Shown in pieces: positions 62,283-64,000 of a stretch of DNA of 64,000 nucleotides; the stretch's first letter is position 1; every line of letters begins with the position of its first letter. A program made the position numbers and the translations under genes. Below the pieces are notes generated by a model. That model did no database searches and was not told the DNA's origin. It saw only the letters and a program-made list of their open reading frames with translations. Origin of the DNA: Limnephilus marmoratus (Eukaryota > Arthropoda > Insecta > Trichoptera > Limnephilidae). The DNA is taken from positions 35,090,405 through 35,154,404 of the forward strand of contig OU862909.1 in NCBI GenBank assembly GCA_917880885.1, in the 5' to 3' direction.

Positions 62283-62530
62283 ATTCTTTAGCACCGTTGT
62301 GATTTGAAACAAGATGAAAAGAAAAAGCGACAGTAAAAAGAGACAAAAACATTCATCTATAAGATTTGGCCTGCGAGAGAATGAGATAACATAATCGATC
62401 TCCCCTTTGTGCGGTGCTTCGTAGCCTATCTATGTCCTCTTTGTGCGGTGCTTCGTATCCTCCTCACTCTTGTTTAGTTTAGCGTTCTGAAGGTTTCATT
62501 TCAACCATGTGTGAGTGAACTGCACACATT
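62283..62530 (+). repeat. Dispersed repeat family R, copy 3
   Basis: TTAGCACCGTTGTGATTTGAA, GGCCTGCGAGAGAATGAGAT and two tandem CCTCTTTGTGCGGTGCTTCG units match the copies at 30298 and 44600. It ends with GTGAACTGCACAC as copy 1 does. Confidence 0.65.
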
Positions 62531-64000
62531 TTTTAAAATATGAATTTTATTGTGAGGTGACCAAATGACGGAGTTATACTCTAATTGGCTACGAACTAGT
62601 GAAACAAAATAAATTCATGACAGAAAGTGAAGTTTTTATTTGGCTCTATCCACTGAAGCGATCACGCGAAATAAATAAATTTACTTCGGTTGCTTGAGAT
62701 TTCCCAGACGGTCATTTTTTAAATTTTTAGTTAACATAAAAAAAAATTATACCTTCGAATTTTGACATGGAGACATAAAAACTTATTATAGTGCTATATA
62801 GCCAATGAATTAACCTGTATTTTATCGTTTATGTCATATTTGTAGAATTTATGAAAAAAATCGTAAAGTTTATAATCGCGTGAATCCTGGAGGTTTTTTA
62901 CTTGAAACCGCCGTGAGGGATACTTATTCGGCTCAACGTAGAATATTTTCGGTTTCTGTACGTTGTCTGTGGTATACTTGATAATTTAAGGTGCATATCT
63001 ATGGAAATGGACTTAATTTTATCCGTAAACAGCTGTTCAAAAATTCGGCGGGAAAAAAATATTTTAAAAATTTATTTTTAACATTGTTCTAAAATAGTCT
63101 ACGAAGTTCGGATTTGCAACATCTATGGTCATAATAGATAAAGCATTTCAATAGCTTCGTGTTAAAATAAACGACTGGCCCAGGAAATGTTTTAAATAAT
63201 TACAATAAATGTTTTACGAATGGTAGGAAAATGTGATCCATTTTTGGACCGAAATCAATCCCAGAAAAATAAAAGTGGTCCATTTTTAGACCGGTCATGC
63301 AAAAAAGTTTGCCGAACTCTGATTTAATGTATAAATTTCAGACAAATAATGCGGCCTAAAATCTATGTTCCGTTGCCTTAGAATAATAATTCGTCACGCG
63401 TTTACGCAGAAACTTGTCAAATTACCCGTAAGTGAATTGGATATTCGTAATTTACGAGTTATTTGATGAATACGATTTTCTAGGTTGTTATTAACGTGCT
63501 TGTTGATGATTCATCTACGTTAATTAAAGTTAATTTACACGCGTTTGTTACACGTAGAATCCGACAAATAATGCTGTGTAAGGTTTCACCACGTTAATTA
63601 AACGCGGTGATTGTCGGATTAAAGAATATCATAACAAAATTACAGGTGGAAATCAGTGCGTTTTAGAAACTAGCAAACTAGATTACTGAACTTACCTAGC
63701 CAGTGAATTTGAGGTATTTATAAATTATTAGTAAAAGTAATTTCAAAATTGCTTATATATGGTGATCCACTACTAGTCCTTGAAAAATTCGAAATCGGAA
63801 GGGCCCCGCCTCTTTTTTTAAGGATTTAAAAATACATGAAAAGACTTGAGAAGACTTTTCTTTTAAATAGGTACTTTTATGTACATATACTGCGATCATC
63901 TGTAAACTGTAGGTATGTACGAGAATAGAAATAAAAAAATAAAAGACATGTTAAGCTGTTATATATGTAAATCACAATGAAAAGTTTGTCTTTTGGTTAG
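62531..64000. other. Unassigned AT-rich sequence
   Basis: No supported gene. Near 63307-63325 the inverted hAT-like end AGTTTGCCGAACTCTG occurs. Confidence 0.45.

Noticed and set aside
1..64000. Ribosomal RNA, bacterial operon signals, riboswitches
   Set aside because: No rRNA-like sequence and no bacterial gene organisation seen on either strand.

Overview
This is animal, almost certainly insect, nuclear DNA with no bacterial features. It is AT-rich, with GC-rich islands only inside retroelement genes. (AACCT)n/(TTAGG)n, the insect telomere motif, occurs inside one repeat. The mix of tRNA-derived SINEs, Penelope, RTE, Jockey/CR1/L2-type LINEs, BEL/Pao, hAT and short CTAG-ended Helitrons, plus frequent GTAGGTACCTAC-type simple sequence, fits a lepidopteran best. 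That placement is an inference. No convincing host gene is present; the best host-gene hint is one possible first coding exon near 53.3 kb. Nearly everything recognisable is mobile DNA, much of it nested.

Region 0-14 kb: a 3.3-kb palindromic element (306-3621) has arms of about 960 bp and a broken gene for a PIN/XPG-like nuclease with a CXC cysteine domain. It has split an older SINE. Next come short Helitrons, tRNA-derived SINEs, a tandem dimer, an RTE LINE tail with a 10-bp target duplication, a perfect-stem hairpin, and a foldback element carrying telomere-like repeats in both arms.

Region 14.7-29.6 kb: a three-level nest. A Penelope tail with a hammerhead-like ribozyme was hit by a 9.4-kb BEL/Pao retrotransposon (LTRs 14849-16431 and 22705-29482, 5-bp duplication TGCCG). 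The 5' LTR of that element was then hit by a full-length two-ORF Jockey-type LINE (23034-28214, 14-bp duplication). After removing the LINE, both LTRs are exactly 1583 bp, so the insertions look recent. BEL gag and pol share one frame and are separated by a single TGA. The LINE landed on the predicted transcription start of the LTR.

Region 29.6-45.3 kb: a mostly complete L2-type LINE (about 30.55-33.42 kb), a 2.0-kb non-autonomous hAT element built of tandem subrepeats with an 8-bp duplication, a Penelope fragment with hammerhead core, an inverted-repeat element that encloses a tRNA-like gene, LINE tails, and a 154-bp Harbinger-like MITE.

Region 45-64 kb: LINE RT fragments at 48 kb and 59.3-61.0 kb, a Penelope copy at 55.6-56.1 kb whose own 3' tail is present in inverted orientation at its 5' end, five 145-bp tandem repeats (57966-58690), a GC-rich island at 56.5-56.7 kb, and SINE copies.

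Two short repeat families in the window share their 3' ends with two different LINEs also present here: L2 at 30.6-33.4 kb and the LINE at 59.3-61.0 kb. This suggests two independent SINE-LINE partnerships.
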